From Auanema rhodensis (Eukaryota; Nematoda; Chromadorea; Rhabditida; Rhabditidae): a stretch of DNA of 64,000 bases. The DNA is taken from positions 2,046,001-2,110,000 of the forward strand of contig OZ059896.1 of the NCBI GenBank assembly GCA_964057225.1, written 5' to 3'. The stretch's first letter is position 1. The number at the start of each line of letters is the position of its first letter. Shown one piece after another: positions 54,009-64,000 of this stretch. The position numbers were made by a program, and so were the translations under genes. The notes under the pieces were generated by a model. The model saw only the letters and a list, made by a program, of their open reading frames with translations, searched no databases and had not been told where the DNA came from.

Positions 54009-54335
54009 TTGAATAATAAAATAGTGATTGACTTATCTGTGCTATGTGCTTGTTGTTGATTAGAAGTTGAAGTAATGATGCTGACTACAACCGCTCTTTC
54101 TTTTTTTTAAAATGATATGATTGTTTAGATTTTCATTGCTTGCTTATGCTATTTTGAAAATTTGAATATTCTTAGTGTTGTATTTTTTTTAATTTTTATT
54201 TTTTCTCTTTTTTTTCATATTTATACTTATATATATAAATATAATGTATATATTGAGAGATTTAGCTAACTAGTTAATATATTAGCATTTGTACAGTTCG
54301 GCTTTCATTGACGTTAGGAATGTGGGCGTGGTTTA
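54009..54335. other. AT-rich spacer between H4 fragment and satellite B
   Basis: About 330 bp of very AT-rich DNA with runs of T and (TA)n-like stretches near 54230-54256. No gene is seen. AATAAA lies at 54015-54020. The 23-bp reverse copy of the histone 3' flank is at 54053-54075. A short GC-richer patch near the right edge has TGACGT (54309-54314) and GGGCGTGG (54324-54331), CRE-like and KLF/Sp1-like strings; without a gene beside them these are weak matches. Confidence 0.55.
54053..54075 (-). repeat. Inverted copy of 23-bp histone 3'-flank segment
   Basis: Exact reverse complement of 52555-52577 (the copy at 53483-53505 has one mismatch). On the side where the + strand copies continue into the stem-loop, this copy diverges at once and carries no hairpin. 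On the other side it continues for some bases (TGATGCTGACTACAACC) that may be more of the ancestral gene end, but I cannot match them to a histone. Confidence 0.8.
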
Positions 54336-54571
54336 TTTACTCTAGTATACTCTATACATCTCCTGATAATTGTTTGATCTTATTTATATTTGTTGAAAAT
54401 TCTTCACATTTTCTTATTGAAAGTGCTTCTTGATATTTCTTCTTTGCTTTTATTATTTGATTTTACAATGACTTGATATAACTTTCTTTTGTATCCTGTT
54501 CATGGAATGAATAATTATATACTGTAGTATAATTTGTACATCTCTTGATAATTGTTTGTTCTTATTTGTTA
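54336..54571 (-). repeat. Diverged inverted satellite B at the array edge
   Basis: Read on the minus strand, this is a satellite B unit and part of another, with more substitutions and indels than the main array (for example TTGTTTGATCTTATTTATATTTG and TTATTATTTGATTTTACAATG). Greater divergence is common at satellite array edges, where exchange is less frequent. It is separated from the + strand array by an orientation switch at 54507-54571. Confidence 0.8.
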
Positions 54572-54611
54572 TCCATGAACAGGATACGAAAGAAAGTTAT
54601 AACAAGTCATT
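54467..54611. repeat. Inverted repeat at the satellite B orientation switch
   Basis: Arms 54467-54506 and 54572-54611 are 40 bp each and reverse-complementary at 38 of 40 positions, separated by 65 bp. They are the same piece of satellite B (the CATGAACAGGATACG segment) in opposite orientations. The structure marks the point where the array flips from minus to plus orientation. Confidence 0.85.
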
Positions 54612-56207
54612 GAAAAATTAAGTATTAAAAACAAAAAAAAAGTATCAAGAAGCATTTTCAGTAAGAAAACATGAAGAAATTTTAACAAATACAAATAAGA
54701 ATGAGAAAATTATCAAGAGATGCATAACGTATTATAGAGTATCAGTAAACATTTAAAATATGAACAGGTTTCAAAAAAAGTAATATCAATTCATGGGAAA
54801 GTATTAAAAGCAGAGAAGAAGTATCAAGAAGGATTTTCAGTAAGAAAACATGAAGAAATTTTAACAAATACAAAGAAGAATGAGAAAATTATCAAGAGAT
54901 ATATAACGTACTATAGAGTATCAGTAAACATTTTAAATATGAACAGGTTTCAAAAAAAGTTATAACAAGTCATGGTAAAATCAAGTTTTAAAAGCAAAAA
55001 AGAAGTATCAAGAAGGATTTTCAGCAAGAAAACATGAAGAAATTTTAACAAATACAAAGAAGAATGAGAAAATTATCGAAAGATGTACAAATTATACTAG
55101 AGTATCAGTAAACATTTAAAATATGAACAGGTTTCAACAAAAGTAATATCAAGTCATGATAAAATCAAGTATTAAAAACAAAAAAAAAGTATCAAGAAGC
55201 ATTTTCAGTAAGAAAACATGAAGAAATTTTAACAAATACAAAGAAGAATGAGAAAATTATCAAGAGATATATAACGTACTATAGAGTATCAGTAAACATT
55301 TTAAATATGAACAGGTTTCAAAAAAAGTTATAACAAGTCATGGTAAAATCAAGTTTTAAAAGCAAAGAAGAAGTATCAAGAAGGATTTTCAGCAAGAAAA
55401 CATGAAGAAATTTTAACAAATACAAAGAAGAATGAGAAAATTATCGAAAGATGTACAAATTATACTAGAGTATCAGTAAACATTTAAAATATGAACAGGT
55501 TTCAACAAAAGTAATATCAAGTCATGATAAAATCAAGTATTAAAAACAAAAAAAAAGTATCAAGAAGCATTTTCAGTAAGAAAACATGAAGAAATTTTAA
55601 CAAATACAAAGAAGAATGAAAAAATTATCAAGAGATGCATAACGTATTATAGAGTATCAGTAAACATTTTAAATATGAACAGGTTTCAAAAAAAGTTATA
55701 ACAAGTCATGGTAAAATCAAGTTTTAAAAGCAAAGAAGAAGTATCAAGAAGGATTTTCAGTAAGAAAACATGAAGAAATTTTAACAAATACAAAGAAGAA
55801 TGAGAAAATTATCGAAAGATGTACAAAGTATACTAGAGTATCAGTAAACATTTAAAATATGAACAGGTTTCAACAAAAGTAAAATCAAGTCATGATAAAA
55901 TCAAGTATTAAAACAAAAAAAAAGTATCAAGAAGCATTTTCAGTAAGAAAACATGAAGAAATTTTAACAAATACAAAACAGAATGACAAAATTATCGAAA
56001 GATGTACAAAGTATACTAGAGTATCAGTAAACATTTAAAATATGAACAGGTTTCAACAAAAGTAAAATCAAGTCATGATAAAATCAAGTATTAAAAACAA
56101 AAAAAAAGTATCAAGAAGCATTTTCAGTAAGAAAACAGGAAGAAATTTTAACAAATACAAAAAAGAATGAGAAAATTATCAAGAGATGTACAAAATATAC
56201 TAGAGTA

Positions 56208-58800
56208 AAATATTATTTATTCCATGAACATGATACGAAAGAAAGTTATAACAAGTCATGGTAAAATCAAGTATTGAAAACAAAAAAAAGTATCAAGAAG
56301 CATCTTCAGTAGGAAAACATGAAGAAATTTTAACAAATACAAAAAAGAATGAGAAAATTATCGAAAGATGCATAACATATTATAGAGTATCAGTAAACAT
56401 TTGGAATATGAACAGGTTTCAAAAAAAGTTATAACAAGTCATGGTAAAATCAAGTTTTAAAAGCAAAGAAGAAGTATCAAGAAGGATTTTCAGTAAGAAA
56501 ACATGAAGAAATTTTAACAAATACAAAAAAGAATGAGAAAATTATCGAAAGATGCATAACATATTATAGAGTATCAGTAAACATTTGGAATATGAACAGG
56601 TTTCAAAAAAAGTTATAACAAGTCATGGTAAAATCAAGTTTTAAAAGCAAAGAAGAAGTATCAAGAAGGATTTTCAGTAAGAAAACATGAAGAAATTTTA
56701 ACAAATACAAAGAAGAATGAAAAAATAATCAAGAGATGCATAACGTATTATAGAGTATCAGTAAACATTTTAAATATGAACAGGTTTCAAAAAAAGTTAT
56801 AACAAGTCATGGTAAAATCAAGTTTTAAAAGCAAAGAAGAAGTATCAAGAAGGATTTTCAGTAAGAAAACATGAAGAAATTTTAACAAATACAAAGAAGA
56901 ATGAGAAAATTATCAAGAGATATATAACGTACTATAGAGTATCAGTAAACATTTTAAATATGAACAGGTTTCAAAAAAAGTTATAACAAGTCATGGTAAA
57001 ATCAAGTTTTAAAAGCAAAGAAGAAGTATCAAGAAGGATTTTCAGCAAGAAAACATGAAGAAATTTTAACAAATACAAAGAAGAATGAGAAAATTATCGA
57101 AAGATGTACAAATTATACTAGAGTATCAGTAAACATTTAAAATATGAACAGGTTTCAACAAAAGTAATATCAAGTCATGATAAAATCAAGTATTAAAAAC
57201 AAAAAAAAAGTATCAAGAAGGATTTTCAGTAAGAAAACATGAAGAAATTTTAACAAATACAAAGAAGAATGAAAAAATTATCAAGAGATGCATAACGTAT
57301 TATAGAGTATCAGTAAACATTTTAAATATGAACAGGTTTCAAAAAAAGTTATAACAAGTCATGGTAAAATCAAGTTTTAAAAGCAAAGAAGAAGTATCAA
57401 GAAGGATTTTCAGTAAGAAAACATGAAGAAATTTTAACAAATACAAAGAAGAATGAGAAAATTATCGAAAGATGTACAAAGTATACTAGAGTATCAGTAA
57501 ACATTTAAAATATGAACAGGTTTCAACAAAAGTAAAATCAAGTCATGATAAAATCAAGTATTAAAACAAAAAAAAAGTATCAAGAAGCATTTTCAGTAAG
57601 AAAACAGGAAGAAATTTTAACAAATACAAAAAAGAATGAGAAAATTATCAAGAGATGTACAAAATATACTAGAGTAAAATATTATTTATTCCATGAACAT
57701 GATACGAAAGAAAGTTATAACAAGTCATGGTAAAATCAAGTATTAAAAACAAAAAAAAGTATCAAGAAGCATCTTCAGTAGGAAAACATGAAGAAATTTT
57801 AACAAATACAAAAAAGAATGAGAAAATTATCGAAAGATGCATAACATATTATAGAGTATCAGTAAACATTTGGAATATGAACAGGTTTCAAAAAAAGTTA
57901 TAACAAGTCATGGTAAAATCAAGTTTTAAAAGCAAAGAAGAAGTATCAAGAAGGATTTTCAGTAAGAAAACATGAAGAAATTTTAACAAATACAAAAAAG
58001 AATGAGAAAATTATCGAAAGATGCATAACATATTATAGAGTATCAGTAAACATTTGGAATATGAACAGGTTTCAAAAAAAGTTATAACAAGTCATGGTAA
58101 AATCAAGTTTTAAAAGCAAAGAAGAAGTATCAAGAAGGATTTTCAGTAAGAAAACATGAAGAAATTTTAACAAATACAAAGAAGAATGAGAAAATTATCA
58201 AGAGATATATAACGTACTATAGAGTATCAGTAAACATTTTAAATATGAACAGGTTTCAAAAAAAGTTATAACAAGTCATGGTAAAATCAAGTTTTAAAAG
58301 CAAAGAAGAAGTATCAAGAAGGATTTTCAGTAAGAAAACATGAAGAAATTTTAACAAATACAAAGAAGAATGAGAAAATTATCGAAAGATGTACAAAGTA
58401 TACTAGAGTATCAGTAAACATTTAAAATATGAACAGGTTTCAACAAAAGTAAAATCAAGTCATGATAAAATCAAGTATTAAAACAAAAAAAAAGTATCAA
58501 GAAGCATTTTCAGTAAGAAAACATGAAGAAATTTTAACAAATACAAAACAGAATGACAAAATTATCGAAAGATGTACAAAGTATACTAGAGTATCAGTAA
58601 ACATTTAAAATATGAACAGGTTTCAACAAAAGTAAAATCAAGTCATGATAAAATCAAGTATTAAAAACAAAAAAAAAGTATCAAGAAGCATTTTCAGTAA
58701 GAAAACAGGAAGAAATTTTAACAAATACAAAAAAGAATGAGAAAATTATCAAGAGATGTACAAAATATACTAGAGTAAAATATTATTTATTCCATGAACA
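56208..58800 (+). repeat. Satellite B HOR marked by the AAATATTATTTATTCC variant
   Basis: The variant AAATATTATTTATTCCATGAACATGATACG, preceded by AAACAGGAAG and followed by CATCTTCAGTAGG, occurs at about 56208, 57677 and 58788. The spacings are 1,469 and 1,111 bp, about eight and six monomers. The monomers next to each landmark are in the same order and almost identical, so blocks were duplicated and then lost or gained two units. Confidence 0.7.
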
Positions 58801-59599
58801 TGATACGAAAGAAAGTTATAACAAGTCATGGTAAAATCAAGTATTAAAAACAAAAAAAAGTATCAAGAAGCATCTTCAGTAGGAAAACATGAAGAAATTT
58901 TAACAAATACAAAAAAGAATGAGAAAATTATCGAAAGATGCATAACATATTATAGAGTATCAGTAAACATTTGGAATATGAACAGGTTTCAAAAAAAGTT
59001 ATAACAAGTCATGGTAAAATCAAGTTTTAAAAGCAAAGAAGAAGTATCAAGAAGGATTTTCAGTAAGAAAACATGAAGAAATTTTAACAAATACAAAGAA
59101 GAATGAAAAAATTATCAAGAGATGCATAACGTATTATAGAGTATCAGTAAACATTTTAAATATGAACAGGTTTCAAAAAAAGTTATAACAAGTCATGGTA
59201 AAATCAAGTTTTAAAAGCAAAGAAGAAGTATCAAGAAGGATTTTCAGTAAGAAAACATGAAGAAATTTTAACAAATACAAAGAAGAATGAGAAAATTATC
59301 AAGAGATATATAACGTACTATAGAGTATCAGTAAACATTTTAAATATGAACAGGTTTCAAAAAAAGTTATAACAAGTCATGGTAAAATCAAGTTTTAAAA
59401 GCAAAGAAGAAGTATCAAGAAGGATTTTCAGTAAGAAAACATGAAGAAATTTTAACAAATACAAATAAGAATGAGAAAATTATCAAGAGATATATAACGT
59501 ACTATAGAGTATCAGTAAACATTTTAAATATGAACAGGTTTCAAAAAAAGTTATAACAAGTCATGGTAAAATCAAGTTTTAAAAGCAAAGAAGAAGTAT

Positions 59600-62500
59600 C
59601 AAGAAGGATTTTCAGCAAGAAAACATGAAGAAATTTTAACAAATACAAAGAAGAATGAGAAAATTATCAAGAGATATATAACGTACTATAGAGTATCAGT
59701 AAACATTTTAAATATGAACAGGTTTCAAAAAAAGTTATAACAAGTCATGGTAAAATCAAGTTTTAAAAGCAAAGAAGAAGTATCAAGAAGGATTTTCAGC
59801 AAGAAAACATGAAGAAATTTTAACAAATACAAAGAAGAATGAGAAAATTATCGAAAGATGTACAAATTATACTAGAGTATCAGTAAACATTTAAAATATG
59901 AACAGGTTTCAACAAAAGTAATATCAAGTCATGATAAAATCAAGTTTTAAAAGCAAAGAAGAAGTATCAAGAAGGATTTTCAGTAAGAAAACATGAAGAA
60001 ATTTTAACAAATACAAAGAAGAATGAAAAAATTATCAAGAGATGCATAACGTATTATAGAGTATCAGTAAACATTTTAAATATGAACAGGTTTCAAAAAA
60101 AGTTATAACAAGTCATGGTAAAATCAAGTTTTAAAAGCAAAGAAGAAGTATCAAGAAGGATTTTCAGTAAGAAAACATGAAGAAATTTTAACAAATACAA
60201 AAAAGAATGAGAAAATTATCGAAAGATGTACAAAGTATACTAGAGTATCAGTAAACATTTAAAATATGAACAGGTTTCAAAAAAAGTAATATCAATTCAT
60301 GGGAAAATCGAGTTTTAAAAGCAAAGAAGAAGTATCAAGAAGGATTTTCAATAAGAAAACATGAAGAAATTTTAACAAATACAAAGAAGAATGAGAAAAT
60401 TATCAAGAAATGTATAACGTATTATAGAGTATCAGTAAACATTTAAAATATGAACAGGTTTCAAAAAAAGTAATATCAATTCATGGGAAAATCGAGTTTT
60501 AAAAGCAAAGAAGAAGTATCAAGAAGGATTTTCAGTAAGAAAACATGAAGAAATTTTCAAGAATACAAAGAAGAATGAGAAAATTATCAGGAGATGTACA
60601 AAGTATACTAGAGTAAACTATTATTTATTCCATGAACAGGATACGAAAGAAAGTTATAACAAGTCATGGTAAAATCAAGTATTAAAAACAAAAAAAAGTA
60701 TCAAGAAGCATTTTCAGTAAGAAAACATGAAGAAATTTTAACAAATACAAATAAGAATGAGAAAATTATCAAGAGATATATAACGTACTATAGAGTATCA
60801 GTAAACATTTTAAATATGAACAGGTTTCAAAAAAAGTTATAACAAGTCATGGTAAAATCAAGTTTTAAAAGCAAAGAAGAAGTATCAAGAAGGATTTTCA
60901 GTAAGAAAACATGAAGAAATTTTAACAAATACAAATAAGAATGAGAAAATTATCAAGAAATGTACAAAGTATACTAGAGTAAACTATTATTTATTCCATG
61001 AACAGGATACGAAAGAAAGTTATAACAAGTCATGGTAAAATCAAGTATTAAAAACAAAAAAAAAGTATCAAGAAGCATTTTCAGTAAGAAAACATGAAGA
61101 AATTTTAACAAATACAAATAAGAATGAGAAAATTATCAAGAAATGTACAAAGTATACTAGAGTAAATAATTATTTACTACATGAACAAGATACGAAAGAA
61201 AGTAATATCAAGTCATGATAAAATCAAGTATTAAAAACAAAGAAGAAGTATCAAGAAGGATTTTCAATAAGAAAACATGAAGAAATTTTAACAAATACAA
61301 AGAAGAATGAGAAAATTATCAAGAAATGTATAACGTATTATAGAGTATCAGTAAACATTTAAAATATGAACAGGTTTCAAAAAAAGTAATATCAATTCAT
61401 GGGAAAATCGAGTTTTAAAAGCAAAGAAGAAGTATCAAGAAGGATTTTCAGTAAGAAAACATGAAGAAATTTTTAAGAATACAAAGAAGAATGAGAAAAT
61501 TATCAAGAAATGTACAAAGTATACTAGAGTAAATAATTATTTACTACATGAACAAGATACGAAAGAAAGTAATATCAAGTCATGATAAAATCAAGTTTTA
61601 AAAACAAAAAAAAGTATCAAGAAGCATTTTCAGTAAGAAAACATGAAGAAATTTTAACAAATACAAATAAGAATGAGAAAATTATCAAGAGATATATAAC
61701 GTACTATAGAGTATCAGTAAACATTTTAAATATGAACAGGTTTCAAAAAAAGTTATAACAAGTCATGGTAAAATCAAGTTTTAAAAGCAAAGAAGAAGTA
61801 TCAAGAAGGATTTTCAGCAAGAAAACATGAAGAAATTTTAACAAATACAAAGAAGAATGAGAAAATTATCGAAAGATGTACAAATTATACTAGAGTATCA
61901 GTAAACATTTAAAATATGAACAGGTTTCAACAAAAGTAATATCAAGTCATGATAAAATCAAGTATTGAAAACAAAAAAAAAGTATCAAGAAGGATTTTCA
62001 GTAAGAAAACATGAAGAAATTTTAACAAATACAAAGAAGAATGAAAAAATTATCAAGAGATGCATAACGTATTATAGAGTATCAGTAAACATTTTAAATA
62101 TGAACAGGTTTCAAAAAAAGTTATAACAAGTCATGGTAAAATCAAGTTTTAAAAGCAAAGAAGAAGTATCAAGAAGGATTTTCAGTAAGAAAACATGAAG
62201 AAATTTTAACAAATACAAAAAAGAATGAGAAAATTATCGAAAGATGTACAAAGTATACTAGAGTATCAGTAAACATTTAAAATATGAACAGGTTTCAAAA
62301 AAAGTAATATCAATTCATGGGAAAATCGAGTTTTAAAAGCAAAGAAGAAGTATCAAGAAGGATTTTCAATAAGAAAACATGAAGAAATTTTAACAAATAC
62401 AAAGAAGAATGAGAAAATTATCAAGAAATGTATAACGTATTATAGAGTATCAGTAAACATTTAAAATATGAACAGGTTTCAAAAAAAGTAATATCAATTC

Positions 62501-64000
62501 ATGGGAAAATCGAGTTTTAAAAGCAAAGAAGAAGTATCAAGAAGGATTTTCAGTAAGAAAACATGAAGAAATTTTCAAGAATACAAAGAAGAATGAGAAA
62601 ATTATCAGGAGATGTACAAAGTATACTAGAGTAAACTATTATTTATTCCATGAACAGGATACGAAAGAAAGTTATAACAAGTCATGGTAAAATCAAGTAT
62701 TAAAAACAAAAAAAAGTATCAAGAAGCATTTTCAGTAAGAAAACATGAAGAAATTTTAACAAATACAAATAAGAATGAGAAAATTATCAAGAGATATATA
62801 ACGTACTATAGAGTATCAGTAAACATTTTAAATATGAACAGGTTTCAAAAAAAGTTATAACAAGTCATGGTAAAATCAAGTTTTAAAAGCAAAGAAGAAG
62901 TATCAAGAAGGATTTTCAGTAAGAAAACATGAAGAAATTTTAACAAATACAAATAAGAATGAGAAAATTATCAAGAAATGTACAAAGTATACTAGAGTAA
63001 ACTATTATTTATTCCATGAACAGGATACGAAAGAAAGTTATAACAAGTCATGGTAAAATCAAGTATTAAAAACAAAAAAAAAGTATCAAGAAGCATTTTC
63101 AGTAAGAAAACATGAAGAAATTTTAACAAATACAAATAAGAATGAGAAAATTATCAAGAAATGTACAAAGTATACTAGAGTAAATAATTATTTACTACAT
63201 GAACAAGATACGAAAGAAAGTAATATCAAGTCATGATAAAATCAAGTATTAAAAACGAAGAAGAAGTATCAAGAAGGATTTTCAATAAGAAAACATGAAG
63301 AAATTTTAACAAATACAAAGAAGAATGAGAAAATTATCAAGAAATGTATAACGTATTATAGAGTATCAGTAAACATTTAAAATATGAACAGGTTTCAAAA
63401 AAAGTAATATCAATTCATGGGAAAATCGAGTTTTAAAAGCAAAGAAGAAGTATCAAGAAGGATTTTCAGTAAGAAAACATGAAGAAATTTTTAAGAATAC
63501 AAAGAAGAATGAGAAAATTATCAAGAAATGTACAAAGTATACTAGAGTAAATAATTATTTACTACATGAACAAGATACGAAAGAAAGTAATATCAAGTCA
63601 TGATAAAATCAAGTTTTAAAAACAAAAAAAAGTATCAAGAAGCATTTTCAGTAAGAAAACATGAAGAAATTTTAACAAATACAAATAAGAATGAGAAAAT
63701 TATCAAGAGATATATAACGTACTATAGAGTATCAGTAAACATTTTAAATATGAACAGGTTTCAAAAAAAGTTATAACAAGTCATGGTAAAATCAAGTTTT
63801 AAAAGCAAAGAAGAAGTATCAAGAAGGATTTTCAGTAAGAAAACATGAAGAAATTTTAACAAATACAAAAAAGAATGACAAAATTATCGAAAGATGTACA
63901 AAGTATACTAGAGTATCAGTAAACATTTAAAATATGAACAGGTTTCAACAAAAGTAAAATCAAGTCATGATAAAATCAAGTATTAAAAACAAAAAAAAAG
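59600..64000 (+). repeat. Satellite B eleven-monomer HOR, offset 2,018 bp
   Basis: Several rare landmarks recur at exactly 2,018 bp: GGGAAAATCGAG (60301 and 62319), AACTATTATTTATTCC (60616 and 62634; 60982 and 63000) and the AAATAATTATTTACTAC variant (about 61163 and 63181; 61531 and 63549). The block at about 59600-61980 therefore repeats as about 61618-63998, roughly eleven monomers. At least one unit differs: AGTTTTAAAAGCAAAGAAG at about 59943 against AGTATTGAAAACAAAAAA at about 61961. The copies are close but not identical. Confidence 0.8.

Larger units (their letters stand above)
54572..64000 (+). repeat. Satellite B: about 184-bp tandem satellite array, about 51 monomers
   Basis: The unit is marked by AGTATCAAGAAG, GAAGAAATTTTAACAAATAC and AATGAGAAAATTATC. 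Successive AGTATC positions near the left end are 54641, 54820, 55004, 55188 and 55372, giving a period of 179 and then 184. The + strand is A-rich and pyrimidine-poor. Two main unit types exist. One has TATCAGTAAACATTT(A/T)AAATATGAACAGGTTTC. The other has TATTATTTATTCCATGAACA(G/T)GATACG at the same place. A short dyad ATACT-AG-AGTAT occurs in many units, as at 55094-55105. I see no similarity to satellite A. Reading frames are short and broken in neighbouring units, so I call it non-coding. The array continues off the right edge. Confidence 0.97.

Noticed and set aside
54200-54260. AT-rich replication origin or scaffold attachment site
   Set aside because: T runs and TA-rich stretches alone are not evidence for either in animal DNA.
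52911-54571. Transposable element in the histone island
   Set aside because: There are no terminal repeats with target-site duplications and no transposase or reverse transcriptase fragments. The inserted material is satellite B itself.
57545-57733. A 62-codon + strand reading frame in satellite B
   Set aside because: It is lysine-rich purely from A-rich repeat sequence and is interrupted in nearly identical neighbouring units, so it is a chance frame.

Overview
This is eukaryotic, gene-poor satellite DNA. About 97 % of the window is two unrelated AT-rich tandem satellites. Between them lies a scrambled island of roughly 2 kb that carries remains of replication-dependent histone genes. I see no intact protein-coding gene, no RNA gene, no recognisable transposon and no CRISPR array. 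The organism is most likely an invertebrate animal. The island holds an intronless histone H4 start with a TATA/CCAAT promoter, plus two classic histone mRNA 3' stem-loops. That stem-loop type is typical of metazoans, while plant and fungal histone mRNAs are polyadenylated without it. The sequence alone does not allow a narrower taxon.

Layout. (1) Positions 1-52556: satellite A, about 150 head-to-tail monomers of 351 bp (some 350 bp), running off the left edge. Monomers fall into several variant families arranged in local higher-order repeats (HORs) of 2, 3, 4, 6 and about 9 monomers. Each monomer is rich in dyad symmetry; the strongest is a 51-nt imperfect palindrome. (2) Positions 52557-52910: a histone-type 3' stem-loop and its downstream spacer, joined directly to the broken last satellite A monomer. 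(3) Positions 52911-53378: about 2.5 monomers of satellite B, inverted. (4) Positions 53379-53838: a second copy of the satellite A end, stem-loop and spacer; 438 bp of it matches the first copy with one base difference. (5) Positions 53839-54008: a histone H4 promoter and the first 12 codons of H4, then a break. (6) Positions 54009-54335: AT-rich spacer with a 23-bp inverted piece of the histone 3' flank. (7) Positions 54336-54571: diverged inverted satellite B, then an orientation switch. (8) Positions 54572-64000: satellite B on the + strand, about 51 monomers of about 184 bp, with an 11-monomer (2,018-bp) HOR near the right edge, running off the window.

How it fits together. The island looks like a decayed edge of a histone gene repeat invaded and rearranged by two satellites. 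The repeated satellite A/stem-loop junction shows that the fusion came first and was duplicated afterwards, with inverted satellite B between the copies. The most unusual functional possibility is that + strand transcription through satellite A, whose monomers carry no AATAAA on that strand, would run into a histone-type 3' processing hairpin. That is inference and is untested. Variant patterns, single-base lengths and repeated landmarks were read by eye, so no alignment-based identities are given except where I compared bases directly.
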